Made by a program: the position numbers and the translations under genes. From assembly GCA_017552165.1 (NCBI GenBank), contig JAFZCF010000034.1, forward strand, positions 1-6,326: DNA of 6,326 nt. Direction: 5' to 3'. This document shows positions 5,491-6,326 of the stretch, one piece after another. Source of the DNA: Clostridia bacterium. Lineage in GTDB: Bacteria > Bacillota_A > Clostridia > Oscillospirales > CAG-272. Numbering within the stretch: the first letter of the stretch is position 1; every line of letters starts with the position of its first letter. Below the pieces are notes generated by a model, which saw only the letters and a list, made by a program, of their open reading frames with translations, made no database searches and had not been told where the DNA came from.

Positions 5491-6326
5491 ATGACGGAAA
5501 AGGAAAAGCTGACCGGGATAATATCAAGCGCAATCAGATACTCTGCGTCCCATCTTCCGGACGACGTTCTGTCCCGGCTCAACGAGATGAAAGAAAATGA
5601 ACGGAAACACGGCGACAACGCGCTCGCGTGCTCTTTTTACGACGCGATGCTGAAAAACGCCGCAGAGGCCGGCCGTCTCGGCGTTCCGCTCTGCCAGGAT
5701 ACAGGCCTTATACAGTTTTTCGCCCGGGTCGGGACGCGTTTCCCCTGCATCGGGGCGCTGAACGCGTCTCTGCGTGACGCGGTTCTCGTCGCAACGGAAA
5801 AAGCGCCTCTCCGTCCGAATTGCGTTGAGTTATTCGGGAACGGCAACACCGGAAACAACATGGGAACGAACGTCCCGGGGATCGATATCGAACTGATGCC
5901 CGGACGGGACGATTTGACCCTTTATATTTATATGGCAGGGGGCGGCTGTTCCCTTCCCGGCGCGGCGGAGGTCTTCCCGCCGCTTGAAGGAATGGACGCG
6001 GCGATAAAATTTATTCTCGACCGAGTGGCAAAATACGGCGCCAACGCCTGTCCGCCGCTTTATATAGGAGTCGGATTCGGCGGCTCGGCGGACGTCGCGG
6101 CAAAGCTTTCAAAAAAAGCGCTTCTCAGGGATATCGGCGTCAGAAACGAAAATCCCCTCGCCGCGGAACTTGAAGAAAAGCTCGAGGAAGGTCTGAACTC
6201 TCTCGGGATAGGGCCGGGCGGCGTCGGCGGAACGCGCTCCGTTATGGGAGTTTCGGTAGAATACGCGGGAAGACATCCGGCGAGCTTTGCCGTCGGGCTG
6301 TCGTTCGGCTGCTGGGTACACCGCCG
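5491..6326 (+). CDS. ttdA: Class I fumarate hydratase / L(+)-tartrate dehydratase alpha subunit, cut by the window end
   Basis: This frame stays open from the ATG at 5491 to the window end (278 complete codons plus two bases). It belongs to the iron-sulphur hydro-lyase family that interconverts fumarate and malate, or dehydrates L-tartrate to oxaloacetate, and needs a separate beta subunit. It resembles E. coli TtdA (303 residues) throughout: PLCQDTG at 66-72, APLRPN at 105-110, YMAGGGCSLPG at 147-157, NACPP at 185-189, GLNSLGIGPGG at 234-244 and GCWVHRR near the edge. C69, C187 and C274 have the order and approximate spacing of the three 4Fe-4S ligands of class I fumarases. GGAGG at 5482-5486 precedes the start. 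About 25 residues should be missing, followed by the beta subunit. Fumarate is likelier than tartrate since no tartrate genes are near, so the symbol is a family label. Confidence 0.9.
   Translation, partial: MTEKEKLTGIISSAIRYSASHLPDDVLSRLNEMKENERKHGDNALACSFYDAMLKNAAEAGRLGVPLCQDTGLIQFFARVGTRFPCIGALNASLRDAVLVATEKAPLRPNCVELFGNGNTGNNMGTNVPGIDIELMPGRDDLTLYIYMAGGGCSLPGAAEVFPPLEGMDAAIKFILDRVAKYGANACPPLYIGVGFGGSADVAAKLSKKALLRDIGVRNENPLAAELEEKLEEGLNSLGIGPGGVGGTRSVMGVSVEYAGRHPASFAVGLSFGCWVHR

Overview
The window reads as chromosomal DNA from a moderately GC-rich low-order Firmicute, most likely a Clostridia-class anaerobe. The evidence is the strong AGGAGG-type ribosome binding sites, the TTGACA/TATAAT promoters with 17-base spacers (several with a TGn extended -10), the short leaders, the tight intrinsic terminators, and the iron-sulphur fumarase/tartrate dehydratase of the separate-subunit type. 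The lineage is an inference from style and was not tested by a database search.

Layout. Positions 1-345 hold no convincing gene. They contain the terminator of the proline operon, then two promoter-like sequences that both fire leftward and leave the window at position 1, with a very GC-rich block between them. Positions 346-3180 carry a complete proline biosynthesis operon on the minus strand, in the order proB, proA, proC. It has one near-perfect promoter, overlapping gene ends and a strong terminator. Positions 3181-3344 are a divergent promoter region. Positions 3345-5377 on the plus strand carry a two-gene operon: a Gfo/Idh/MocA-family NAD(P)-dependent sugar or polyol oxidoreductase and a sugar phosphate isomerase/epimerase-like TIM barrel, closed by a terminator. 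Immediately after it, a fresh promoter drives the alpha subunit of a class I fumarate hydratase / L(+)-tartrate dehydratase, which is cut by the window end after 278 codons.

How the genes work together. ProB phosphorylates glutamate, ProA reduces the product to glutamate semialdehyde (which cyclises to pyrroline-5-carboxylate), and ProC reduces that to proline, so the whole route from glutamate is here. The oxidoreductase and TIM-barrel pair probably acts in sequence on one carbohydrate or cyclitol, but the substrate cannot be read from the sequence and no transporter or glycosidase lies beside it. The fumarase-like subunit is central carbon metabolism, and its beta subunit is expected just beyond the right edge.

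I see no mobile element, CRISPR array, tRNA or rRNA inside the window, and no clear sign of a novel multi-gene system. The points most worth a second look are the tandem leftward promoters at the left edge, the oxidoreductase/TIM-barrel pair with its GFOR-like active-site tyrosine, and the short ProB without a PUA domain.
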